Below are positions 1-12,100 of a DNA stretch of 64,000 bases, piece after piece (within the stretch, counting starts at the first letter, position 1; each line of letters starts with the position of its first letter). The DNA is from Numida meleagris. Lineage: Eukaryota > Chordata > Aves > Galliformes > Numididae. The notes under the pieces were generated by a model. That model did not search any database, was not told the origin of the DNA, and saw only the letters and a program-made list of their open reading frames with translations. Made by a program: the position numbers and the translations under genes. The stretch lies in NCBI RefSeq assembly GCF_002078875.1, contig NC_034419.1, positions 19,407,516 through 19,471,515 on the forward strand, written 5' to 3'.

Positions 1-297
1 AAGGTATGTGCTGTTAATAAAGAATGTGGAAGAGAAAAGGCCTTCGCCGTCTGCTACTTCACCCCTAAGTCTTCACACTTTTCTCAGTGGCTTATAAACA
101 GCCAGCAAGGTACAGGTGTTTGGCACAAAATGAGAAACTAATTTCAAGGGTTATTCGCACACAAAATTTCAAGGATTATAAAGTGCACAAGAAGGGTAAC
201 AAATATTTTGAACATTCGTCAGAACCAGATGAGGCGGTATCACCTACTTAAGTCAACACGACACAGGACGATACACCTCCTGCAAGTTATTTTCTAC

Positions 298-392
298 CTG
301 AGCACTCTTTTGGAAGAGCTGCGTGGCTTCACTTAGCTTCTCAAAGCTGCAGTTCATGGCACAATAAAACAGCAGCTCACAGGAGCCAATCT
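298..392 (-). CDS. RAD18: RAD18 tentative exon 11
   Basis: This 95-base open segment has a possible acceptor (ATCACTGTAG|AG) and a donor (CTCAG|GTAGAA). Its phase fits the preceding RAD18 exon: the single G left by exon 10 plus AG makes GAG. It would encode EIGSCELLFYCAMNC followed by SFEKLSEATQLFQKSAQ. The only likeness to human RAD18 at this point is a short EKLS at a similar distance after the RAD6-binding helix, and the hydrophobic CELLFYC is unlike the acidic human tail. It may be a chance reading frame in an intron. The inference rests mainly on phase and position. Confidence 0.35.
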
Positions 393-1741
393 CTACAGTG
401 ATCGTAGCAGGAAATTAATATTTCCGACTGTGGTCCCATTAGCTAATAGCACATTGCTTCTGTCTCTGCTGTAGAACAGGGGCACCACTGTAAGTTACAT
501 CAAATGAGACAAACTTCACCCTTGAGATTCCTTACCTTTAACCCTTCATATGGAAAAAATTACACATTGCATCAAGATCTGCGTGAAACGATAAGGACAG
601 AATTCACACTACTTCACTGATTCGTTCGTTTCTTTTTATTCTCTGCTGGACTGCAGGTGACAGCGCAGGAGAGAGCCTCGTGCCAAAGATGAATCCAGCT
701 CAACTCAGGAAGCACAGGGATGTGCGAGGGCTGGTACAGACTGAACTGCCGTATCTGCCCAAGGATACAGACGTCAGCACATCCAATTCTGGCCGACAGA
801 ATGCTCTTTCAAATTCAGCATCCTGAGTACATTGTAACTCCACAAATATTAGGCTGAGGATTGCTTTTCTAAATCACACATTCAAAGATTAATGCACACC
901 GCCACAGCAAACAACACCATAAAACAACGGAACAAGACTACAAGGAGCAAGTTAAAAGCACACAGAGCTGTTCCTTTGATGCTGTGGGCAGTGAGGATAG
1001 CAAACATATGCTGGATGCTGCTCCTAACTCCAAGCACATCTGCAGAACTGAGCGACTGCAGCTGTGCATTCCCACTTCTCACTGTGCTGAAGGATACGAA
1101 TACAAAACAAAGCAAGTTTAAAAAAAAGTAGAGAGGCAACGTACTGTGTAAACATTCCAAAAGAAGCTGAAGTACTTCACTCCTTCAACCTCAGGACAAA
1201 AAAATACTTGTCCCGATCCACACAAACATCTCCGCAGTTCTGTTACCGACTCCTTACACTAACAATGCAGAACGCAGGCAATACCAGCAAGCACCTTCAC
1301 TTCAGGGACGCCTGTTGGCACGTGCCTGTTATTAACTTGGCACACGTGGCTCAGAACCTAAGGCCTCGTTTACATCAGCTAGTTAAAATACACATCGGAA
1401 ATAAAGTACACGTGCAAACAGTCACATCCAAATCAAACAAATCACACATTTATTACGGGTTGTGCTTAAGAATCACACTAGAATCAATGGCAGTCCCTCT
1501 TTTTAAGGTCTGCTTGATTTCTGTGTTTGTTTGGGTTTTTTGTTTGTCTGTTTTAAGGTTACGGACTGTGGGAGAAGAACAAGGGGAGGAAAGCACATTT
1601 CTCCAGGAAATGCACTCATCAGCACGGGAGGCAGGGAGCTGGGGAGGGACCACGTTAAATGGCATCACTAACCTGTGCCTGCTGGCAATCCTATGGCAGC
1701 GCCTTCTTTTTTCCTTTGTGTTCTTTCTGTTTTCCTCTTAC
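393..1741 (-). other. Noncoding; RAD18 intron (tentative)
   Basis: No conserved coding segment is visible. A frame near 700-830 reads plausibly (DAEFERAFCRPELDVLTS), but joining it to exon 10 would create a stop after two codons. Confidence 0.5.
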
Positions 1742-1807
1742 CACTCTTCTTCCACCGATTTTTTACTTGATCCACTAAAAATTGAAATTCACTTCTGTGC
1801 TTGTTTC
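1742..1807 (-). CDS. RAD18: RAD18 exon 10 (RAD6-binding region)
   Basis: The acceptor is TTTCAG|GAAAC and the donor AGTG|GTAAGAG. The 66-base exon encodes (R)NKHRSEFQFLVDQVKNRWKK, matching human KHKSEFQLLVDQARKGYKK in the region that contacts RAD6. It enters in phase 1 and leaves with one base. Confidence 0.95.
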
Positions 1808-4800
1808 CTGAAACATAAAAGTGTATTGCTGTACAAAAAGCAGGCGGACCCCTGCCACAGAACTCCTGAGGCATACAATAAGCAAGAGAAAAGAACATGA
1901 AGTAAACATAAAATACTGAATCAAAAACATTGTTGTTACAGCAAATGAGAATTAACTCCTCACTGCAATGCCCCATATTCCGTTAACAACCCAAATCCAC
2001 ATTCATGCTTTCAGAGTCACCCAGCAGTCAAGACACTTGCACAAACAAAATGCTGGGTTTTCGCAAATAAAACTGTTTGTTTCCTCCTAACATCACTAGG
2101 TTTTTGTTTGTTTTTCCTACACCATTAAGTACTGCCATTGTCATTGTAACAGCCTGTAACACGACAAAGATTTCAAGCTCCTTTTGGACACTGTAGTACT
2201 GCATTCATTCGTAACCTCTCTCCTGAATGAGATTGAGAGGCCACACTGCTCAGTGGAATAATTAGCCTTTAAGAGAGCATTTTTCACTCGTGTCACTCAG
2301 AAAATCTAAATGCACAAACAGCTTAGAGCAAAGCCTCTGGCCTACACGCACTGTTACCTGCTTTAAAGCAGCACTGGATTTTCCCATTTCTGCAGTAAAG
2401 CAATTCCTAAAGTCTTCGTATCATCGCAACACGATGGAAAGCACAGCAATAACAGCAGAGCAGCAAAACCCCAGGCCAGAGCGAGTGAGGATCTGCTCAA
2501 ATGCAACAATAGTGGGCGCAGAACTAAAGGAAAGAAGCTGCTTACCTTCAGAGGGCCTCAGGTACACAGAGATCTCCAGAGAGATCCCTCCACTGCCAGC
2601 CTTTCAATGAGGGCTGGGAAGGGCTGCATCCTGGCTCCACCCCTCCTGGTCACTCAGGTACATTGTGTACACCTGAGCTCCCCTGGGCTGGCCCTGCCTT
2701 CCCACCAGGTGTTCCATCACTGGTGCAAACCAGGACTCAGCATTTCTGCTACAACTGTGCTAATCATCCTTTTTTTTTTTTATTCAGTTCCCCTAATTAC
2801 AGTTAATTGCTCTGTGGCATATTCCTTACCCTGTCAGTCAGTTTTAAGCAGTCCTCTGGTGTTCAGTTGAAGCAGCATTGTTTCCTTTCTGGATACTTCA
2901 AACTCTTCACTCAGAGACATGTGTGGGAACATGTGGTCTCAGACAAACTACATGCGCTACCTAACACTCACCAGGGATGTACAGAGAGAACACAGCACTC
3001 TTCCAACACAACGCTGCAACTTCTCTAACAGCACACTGACTGCACTGCCCACAGCCCTGCACCTTATCTTACACTGATATCTTACAGTGAAGACAGCAAA
3101 TAATCATTTCATTTATTTGGAAGGACTTTCTCTTCCTGAGGAACAGATTTGTCCTTTTGAGAAAATAGATTATTGCAGTAAAACCGTTAGCCTAATTTTT
3201 AAGCCTTAAGAAAAAGCCTTCCAAATGTTATTTGTGCAGGAGGCACAAAGGCCTGACAGACACCCAAAATGTCCTTGTGGCAACCAGGAGAGCCACTTTT
3301 TACGCTGGCGTGGTAGGACAAGGGGGAATGGATTTAAACTAGAAGAGGGGAGATTTAGGTCAGATGTCAGCACGAAATTCTTCACTCAGAGGATGGTGAG
3401 GCCCCGGCAGAGCCGCCCAGAGCTCTGGGTGCCCATCCCTGGAGGTGCCCGAGGCCATGGATGGGCCCTGGGCAGCCAGCCCACAGCAGGGGCGGGGCTG
3501 GAGGCTGTGAGGACCCTTCCAATCCAACCACGCTGTGAATCTGAGATGGACCAGGAAGAACCCCAGCATGCAGAAGGAGCACAAAATGAATGGGCATCCT
3601 CAGCCCGGGGCAAGCTGAGTGCTGGGGGAGCTCAGCCCCCACTTCCTCTCCTCCCGCAGCTCCCACCTCAGGCCGGGCCTGGCCTCTCCCCCACCATCTC
3701 CTGTCAGGTTCTGCCCCACACAAGGAAACACATCTGAAATGCTTTTCCCATGTCCTGTTTAGAGCTTACTCCCTCCTGGCAGAGCTGAAGACTCCACATA
3801 AGGTCAACAACTCCTTGTAATAAAAAAACAGTTCCTGCCCAAGACGCTTGTATGTGAAGCACAGCACATTCGTTATATAATCCCTTTGGTGCTTCAGTTT
3901 TTCCAGCATTACTATTTTTTGTTGCTTTGTTTCATGCTGCATCTACAAAGGTCTTCACATTAGAACAAGTGTCACTGCTCAGATGCAACGTAAATCACAG
4001 CTGCGCTGAAGCTACACACTGTGCGCAGTTCATAAAACCATGGGTATTTCAGTAATAAAAACAATTGCAGACATCATTACAAATATTTCAAACACAAGAC
4101 ATAAATCAGCGAGTGTCTGAATCCAAGTGTAAATTAAAAGACTTAGAAAGAGCACCAGATTACATTTTTTTGAATGTATCTTTTTTTTTTTTTTTTTCTG
4201 AAGCTCAAAATAGAGGCCTGCCCATGGGGAAAGCTGGAGGCTGACCCTGGGCGGGGGGGTGGAAGCATCCCAGTGCCTTTGCTGAGCTTCCAGGGAGCAG
4301 AAGGAAGCTCCTGAGCAGGACAACAGTGCTGATCACACCTCACAGGATGGAGGGGAGCGGAGCACTGGTGGCAGCTGCTCTGGGGCTGCCAAGCACTGAG
4401 CTTCGGGTTTGTTCTTTAGAGCTGTTTAAGCTTCATGGGGGAAGATACCCCACTGAGGGATTAATAAGTTCATGGGGAGTTTTTTTGTTGTTGATTAGGG
4501 AGGTTGTTTGTTTCGGTAATTGGTTAGATTGGTGTTTTCTGTTTTGTTCTGTATTATATTGCTAGAGACTTCTGCAAGGCAAGAAAGCAATTATGAACCA
4601 GTTACTTGAAATTTGAAGAGAGTGATTCCACAAACAGTACATGTACAGCTAAAAAAAAAAATATATTCTCAGGAATAGAAGCAAAAAGCAAGGGGAAAAA
4701 ATTGCTAAAGATCTAGGCCCTTATTTAGCCTTTACAGAAACCCAACTAAAATCAACAAAGCTAAATCTAGCTGCATTATGGCATAATTTATATGCCCGAA

Positions 4801-7800
4801 GCAACAGAAGAACACAAGGAAACACGGGAAATGTGACCATACTGTGGATTGAAATACACCCCTAGGTATCATCAGAACAAGTTGTCCCTTCAGTGCTTTG
4901 CTCCTCCATGGCTGAAAGCTGAGAAGCTCTGCATGCACTGAATGCTGTTCTCCTGTTCCATGGCCAACTACCACATCCAAGAGCGCAAGCACTGTGCAGG
5001 TCAAGTCTTGCAATCGAACTCTCAGAAGAACCTTTGCTTCTAAACTAAGCCTAAAGATGGCTAAGCTGCTTAGATGGCTCCAAGGACAGACAAAGGGGTT
5101 TTATTGCTGTTGGTTTGCTTGTTTGTTTTTTTAAAGAAGATGAATTCATGAGGAAAATGGAGTGAAACTTGGATTTTACTCACGATAGCTAGTGTGGATC
5201 TCGTCTATTTCCTCCTCTGTCTGGTCCTTTGTAAAGGTCAAGCTCTACAGAAATCACACAAATGTTTATATACTAAGAAAAAAAGTTGATAAAGCTGCGT
5301 ACTTTAAAACTAAAAACTAACTGGAGGAAGGCTCAGTCATTCCATTTTCTCACACCAGCTCTTAGTCTCCCATCCTCAGACAGTAGCACATGTTTAAAGT
5401 ACATGCTGTCTTGCTTTGCTTTCACAAAGACAAAGGACTAAGCCAAAATACCCTGGGTAACACCCAGCATGTGTGGGCCATGAAGTTCTCCCTAATCCTG
5501 GACAATAAACGTGCACCAAAAGTCACAAAAGTATCATATGTCATGGGAAAAGAACAGGCACTATTGCTAATAGGGAAGCAAGGAATGTGCTAGATAAATC
5601 CTAGAGAATTCTAGGAAGCAAAATATTCCCCACACTACCATGGAGGGTCAAAGTCTTCCAATATGACCAAGGGGAACATTTCTTAAGAATTTTTATTGCA
5701 ATCAGAAAAAAATTCTCTTACTTAAACGGTTTGGACATAGAGACATCAGCTCTATACTAAGAATTGCCCATGACAAATGACTGATATGAGAAAATCAAGT
5801 GGTTTACAAGACAGCGTATGCCAAGTCCAACATGCAGTCTGGAATTCTGGCAATTGCCATAATAAAGTGACTGGCAGACACGCTCAGTGCCCACACTGCA
5901 ATTTCTCCTATCCATCCCCCAGTGTGGGAGCAAGGACAATCAGCTTACGTTTTCACCACTTTTATTCAGTTCAAGCTGAATCCGAATCTTCTCATTCTTT
6001 TCCAGCTCGTTAACAATCTCTGCAACTGTTTGAAAACGCAAGAAACAGATCGTTAAACAGGAGTTGTTAGGGATGCAGCAGCACTGAACAAAATGACTGC
6101 TGACAAATCACAGAGAGACAAACCCTGGCGGCTCCCAGCAGTGCCCGCTCCGCCTCGAGCCGCACGCACAGCGCCCAGTTTCACACCGGTGCCCAGCACA
6201 CGGCCGCTGGCACCCAGCACCGCGCTCCCACGGCCGCAGCCCCGCAGCCCTCGTCTCATTTCCTCTGGGTCGCGTATTCCCATGAGTGTAGCCTTTTTGA
6301 ACCACGTCTGAATCTTTCTCTACCTCACTGTCCTGTCTCTGTGGCATAAAGGCATGTCGTTTATAAAGAGTTCTCATTCTATAGCGTATCTTTAAGTGGA
6401 AGTTGAAGTAATGAAACACATACACCGCTCATCTTACTCTTCCCTCCCAGCAGCACCTCCTGAGGCAACGCGGAGCTGCCTGCAGGCGTCCGCCCAAAGC
6501 CCATAGTCCAGGGATGGATTAGAGCCTCCAACCATTAAGCCAGACACCTCGGCAGCACACAAACAGGCACAGCACTGTCTGCAGCGTTTGTTTTGACATT
6601 CACTTTTACAGACATGTTTCTACCCTTAATCATTGTCACAGAGCTCCGAGGTAGCTATGCAGATTACTAAAACAAATACTTGCACTAAGCAAAGCAGCCC
6701 GAGAACAAGAAGCTTATTGAGCTGTGAAGGAAGAAAACCTGCTCAAAACTGGTTCGGGCAAAATCCAGGAATTTGGCACCTCTGCCTCCACAGAAGCTCA
6801 ACAGTTTGTACTTTATAGCGACCTTCGGTTCACTGCTACCGCTAAAAATGCATGCCTGTGTCCTGAGCGCTGGTTTAATAGTTCACCCTTCATAAATAGT
6901 TATTGAGCCAGAACTCCATAAAAGCTTTGCATTATTTAGGTGAACCCAGCTGAAGCACCCTGCAGTGCCCTGCGGAACTCTTCATTAGCTAGCTCAGATG
7001 AATTGTGTGCACAGGGCCTTCGTGATGCTTCATCGCAGGCACTGAGTGAAGAACTGCAGCAAGAGAGCAGCAGCCCCCAGCATGCCAACACGGCCAACAG
7101 AGGGCCCTGTGCATGGCAGAGCTCCAGCCCCAGCACCTCAGAGCAGGCACAAGGCTCCAGGCTGGCAGCAACACGCAGCTACCCCTAGACATTCCTGTTG
7201 TGGATGAGCAGCACACAACAAATGCAAATGTTGGGGGTGCCACCTCCCCACCCACACCAGCGAGAGCAAGCCTGCCCATCCCACCTACTGGGAGCACTGA
7301 ATGCACAGACACATCAACAGCTTCTGGAAGAAGCAGCGAACATGCATCAGGACCTCGCTGTAAACATGAAAAGGTCTCAGCTATGGGGTGAGGAATGCCA
7401 TTCCCCAGCTGCCCACCTGGGCCATGCCACCAGCAGCCCCTGCCAGCAGCAGGCTGAGCACCTCCAGCACCCAGCATGAGCACTGCGGGACCGCAGCGAC
7501 TGCACTGCTCCAGAGAGCTACATCACAGCTGGTCCTGCCGGAGACTGCTTCCAAAGGGCTGTCTGCCATCAGCTTCCAATCAGATACAGAGTAACGCAGC
7601 CAAAAATCCCATGTCTCTCACACACGCCTGTGTATTTGTGCCGTTACTGCTATCACTTGCACAGCTGAGAGATGACAAATGCCATCTTTAAAGAAAAGCA
7701 TATTTTCATCTTGTATAAAATAGAATATAGGAAGACGCCATTCAAGATGTAAGAAACGGCCCCACTGCATGCAAAACCAGGCAACACAAACGCATACAAA

Positions 7801-9129
7801 GAGCCTGTGATGATACCAACTTTCCTAGCATTTCCAACTTACCCGATTTGGGATTTAGAGAATCACACTGAGCATTATACATGTGCACAAATTCTTGGTG
7901 CCTTTTAATGAGCTGCTGACGGCTCCCACGGGAAGACAGGCCATGCTCCTTCAGCTTCTTCTTCAAGTCGCGATCAGAGAGCAAGTTGTAAACAACTTTA
8001 GGCATAGGCTTCCTTTTGTGAGAAGAACTGCAAAAGGAAAAGAAAACAACCCTTTTTTAAATTGATACTTCTACTAGGAATCCAAATGCTGACTTGTATT
8101 CTTACAGGGCATCCCCCAGGAACACTATCCTGCATTATACTTTCTTAAATTCCAAGCAGTCTAGACAAAACAAGCAAAATTTAGAATTCTATTAGGAACA
8201 GGGGTTTGACACCAAAGAGAGATCTGGCTTTTATTCGCATTCATTAAGAACAGGGAAGCAGTAAAAACATCCTAAATGAAAATTAAAATGTAACATCTGA
8301 TTTCTATGTTAGTTTACCATTTATTCATCTTCAAAATCCTCCAGCTCGTGAATTGCAATCTCAGCACGACTGAGCAAGTTAAGAGCTTTAACAAAGTTAC
8401 TTCCTAATTTAGGGTTCATAGGACTCGGATAAAACTGCACACCGTAGAACACCTTAGAAGAAGAGACCTTAACTAGAGTAATTTGAAGAGCACGACAGTG
8501 AGCAGAGGAAGGAACAGTTTTCACTTTTTAACTTGGCAAGCAGTGAAGCAATTTTCTTTTGGCCCACCTGAAACTCATTCACCAGGTGAAAAATGGGAAC
8601 AAGTGTTACAAAATAAAGTTGGAACACCAGTGGATAGGAAGCCGATGACAATAAGGTACAGACTAAGTTTTACGCTCTATGTTAAACTCCTTAAAACATC
8701 ATCCAGTGTTTTCCTGCCACTAAAAACAAAAAAAACTGCAACACCAATTCTGCTAGTTATCCACAATACTCCTCTGAAAGAGGAAAGTCGTGGCTACAAT
8801 ACATATAGAGCAGCTTTAGACTGGTGTGTAGTGAAGCACAACCCCTTGTGCTGCAGCCCAGCAGGCGCTGCTGCTCGTTGCGCAGTGCGGGGAATGCTCC
8901 ATGCATGCTCACGTCCCGAACTGCCTCCTACCTCCTGAGGCAGTCCTTCTTCTCCTCTCTGCTCAGGCAGCTATCCAGGTGTTTGTTGATGTACTCCTCC
9001 GGAATAGCAACTCCACAAACAGGGCATTCCACTGAAAGAAAGCGAGAATGCTTTTACTACTACGTATGTTACAGCAAAAATCAAGCTGAAAAACTGTTGT
9101 TGAATAAAATGAAAATCCAAAATTCCAAG

Positions 9130-9189
<60 letters not shown>

Positions 9190-12100
9190 TTTTTTGGGGG
9201 TTCTTCTTTTAATAAAAAGGCAGATCTATCCGGAACCTTCCTTTTTAGATTTATTTTTACTCCTGAACACTCATACTACGTACCATCAGAACACACCTCA
9301 CCTTCCCCCCTGCAGCTGGAGGGCACAAAAACTGTAGTAAAATTATAGAATAATATACACAGTGCAAAGAAACTTAACTAATATAAACACAAGCATATTT
9401 CTGTGATGATGCCTTCCATTTTTGCAGCATTTCACTTTGCTTTATTTCGATAGAGCAGTACAGCACAAATCTGTGCGTGCCAACGCCGTGCCCCAACCTA
9501 TGTGTCTCACCATCATGACAGCACATGAGCTGGTAAACCTGACAGGAATTCTCTGATGCAATCACGTGTCATTTTTTCAGAAGCACCACCAACCTAACAT
9601 TACGACTTTTGCTTGGAGACTCACAAAAGCCCTACAGCACAGTCCCACCCATGTCAGAATTCTTGCATCAGATTAGCAAGAAATACCTCTAAAGGCCACT
9701 TGCAAAGACAGTCAAAAATACAGTCTTGGAATACTTGCCTTTTGCAACTGCATTCTGTATGCTGTCAAAAACAAAAGGCTAACTTTAAATGAACAGTCCG
9801 AGATGGATTCTTTAACCACTATCCTCTATTATCACGAAGAAAGTCAACTTGGATTCAGAAAATGAAGCAAAACACAACCTAGCAAAAATACCGTGAAATG
9901 CTGTGGGAATTCAGAGTTCACTGGCATCACTGCTTTGCAATTCCTGACTTACAACAATTAATTAGGACAGTTGCGTTAACACGATAGTTATGAGCAGCCT
10001 ATTATTTTATCTGAATTTAGCCTTCCAGTTGTTAACTCAGCAACAAATCATCCTTACAAGGAGAACTTCAGCACTGCCTCTTTTTGAGTTCCTCATTTAT
10101 GTTCTTTGACCAACTACTTCACCCTAGTGGAAGTAATTTCTCTGTAATGCGTACTTGAGGACTTATTAAGCTCATAAAATGGCCAGCAAGTGAAAATTTC
10201 AATTGCTTAAGAATAAACGAGGTAAAATTTCATATTAGTTGTAAATTACTAATATGAGCAAGTCTGATGCATAGAACTAGAAAACATTCCATCTGGCTAG
10301 GTTGACGTCATTTTCCTACAGATACTTTTCTAGCTGTGTTCCATTTTAAGCAGTATTTACCTGGCTAATGAACAAAAATGAACTTCCAAGATCCAGTCAC
10401 ATAAATTGTTAAACAAAAGAATAAATAAATGCAAACTATTAAGTATCAGTGTTTGACTCCAACCAGCTCCACACAGGCCCCCTCCAACTCAGGTCATCCC
10501 ACGACTCTCTTAGGCTTCTAACTGAAAAGATGCCTGCTGTGATATCAAAATTAAGAAGACACTGCCAATTTTGTTGTAGTTGATCGGTATAAATGGACAT
10601 TTTCATGCTGCAGTACATTAATCTTTCTGCTGAAAGATTACAGAAGAATAAAGCAGAATATTTGTAGAGTCTATGGATAGGAACATCAACAAAACTGAAA
10701 CCGTGACCATTTTGGTTGTGGGTGCATCCCTCAAATAACAAACATTACGAAATACCCTGCTTCTGGTTACTGAGGATAAGCAAGAACAACGTTAGCGTCT
10801 GTCTGCTCATAAAGGAGAAGAGAAAATGACTTCATTTTTTACTGAGTAAACTTGTTGTGCAATTATTGTTTTTCAGAGTTGTTATTCAATACAAAGGAAT
10901 CTGTAAGAGTCGAACTCAGTTTAATTAGTTGGTGTCGGCCCAAACTTCCTCATCAAGAATATGCTTGTAGCAGTACTTGGAATGAAGCACAACCCAGCTA
11001 GACAGGAAGCGTCTGAGCACGCCAGCGCTCTAATTGCAGATCAGAGCAATGCAGGAGATGGATGCACACAGCCAGATGCAACCACAGACTTGGGGAGGTG
11101 AGCAGAACAAAAGCAAAAATCAAATATCTCACCTTTGTTGACCACTTTTACCACAGACGTAGAAGGCTTCTCACCATTGTTGGTGCCTTCAGGACTCTCT
11201 CGTGATTCTGCTTTGCTGTCTTTGCTGCCAGCCTCTGGAGAACTGCTGCTGGGGTTATGATGTTCCTCAGTTTTGCAAACTTTCCAATCTGTTCCTGCCA
11301 GACCATCTGTCTTTGTCAGGGTACAAACATTCTCCCTTTTCAAGAAGCTGTCAATCACTGGCACCTCTTCTTTTAAAACTGGTGAAGACGCAGGAGTCTT
11401 GGCGTGGCTTTTGCCAATTGAACGCCTACTACAAGCCAATGGAGATGAAATCAGTGGTGTATCCAGGACCAACTGGACCAGCTGTTGCCTAGAAGCATCC
11501 AGAAGGCAACTGTTAGCTACATCTAACAGCATTGTTAGCTCTTTCTCTGAAAACAAAACAGCTGGAGTTTTTCCTCCGTTCCTTCCACTCTGAGCGGTTG
11601 CTAACATGAAGCACTTGGGAATCATCTCGCCCACACAAACCAGGAGCATCCCAGTTCAGTGTTACCATGCTCTACAGATCACAAAAATCATTTTCCCAGT
11701 TTATAAACAAAACAAATTACATTTCATTTTGCAAATGTCATAAAGCAAGCATCAACGTATCACACGGAACACAATGAACAAGAACATTTCCCTCTCACTT
11801 GAGGACTGTAGATAACTGCTTTCAGGACAGTGCTCCAAGCACTGGACCAGCTGATACAAAGGCTTACCAGAAAGTTTCTGTGTTCTTTGTCCCCTCCTGC
11901 TGGGGATGTCCAGAGCACAGCCCAACAGACACCCACCAAAGCAACAACCAAACACCCATCAGCTCACCAGACCGAGTGTCAGGTAACCCCAGCTGTTTGT
12001 GCTACGCACCTCAATGACGATGAGACAAAGGCCACAAACACTCCACTATTTTCACAGCTGGAGTGAGGGGAAGACACCACCACCTTCAGAAGGAGCCCCT

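Larger units (their letters stand above)
1808..5183 (-). other. RAD18 intron 9
   Basis: This intron carries the CR1 fragment at about 3293-3546, in the antisense direction to RAD18. It also has a 17-base T run at 4181-4197. Nothing else is recognised. Confidence 0.85.

Noticed and set aside
700..830. Possible RAD18 exon (DAEFERAFCRPELDVLTS frame)
   Set aside because: Joining it to exon 10 in phase gives a stop after two codons.
3225..3820. Several overlapping frames of 70-170 codons on both strands
   Set aside because: They run through the CR1 tail, which is noncoding at its 3' end.
8824..9348. Frames with long VCVCVC runs
   Set aside because: They are translations of the TG microsatellite, not a gene.
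10439..10520. Possible second CR1 tail
   Set aside because: Only a short, weak likeness to the CR1 end; no consensus block could be followed.
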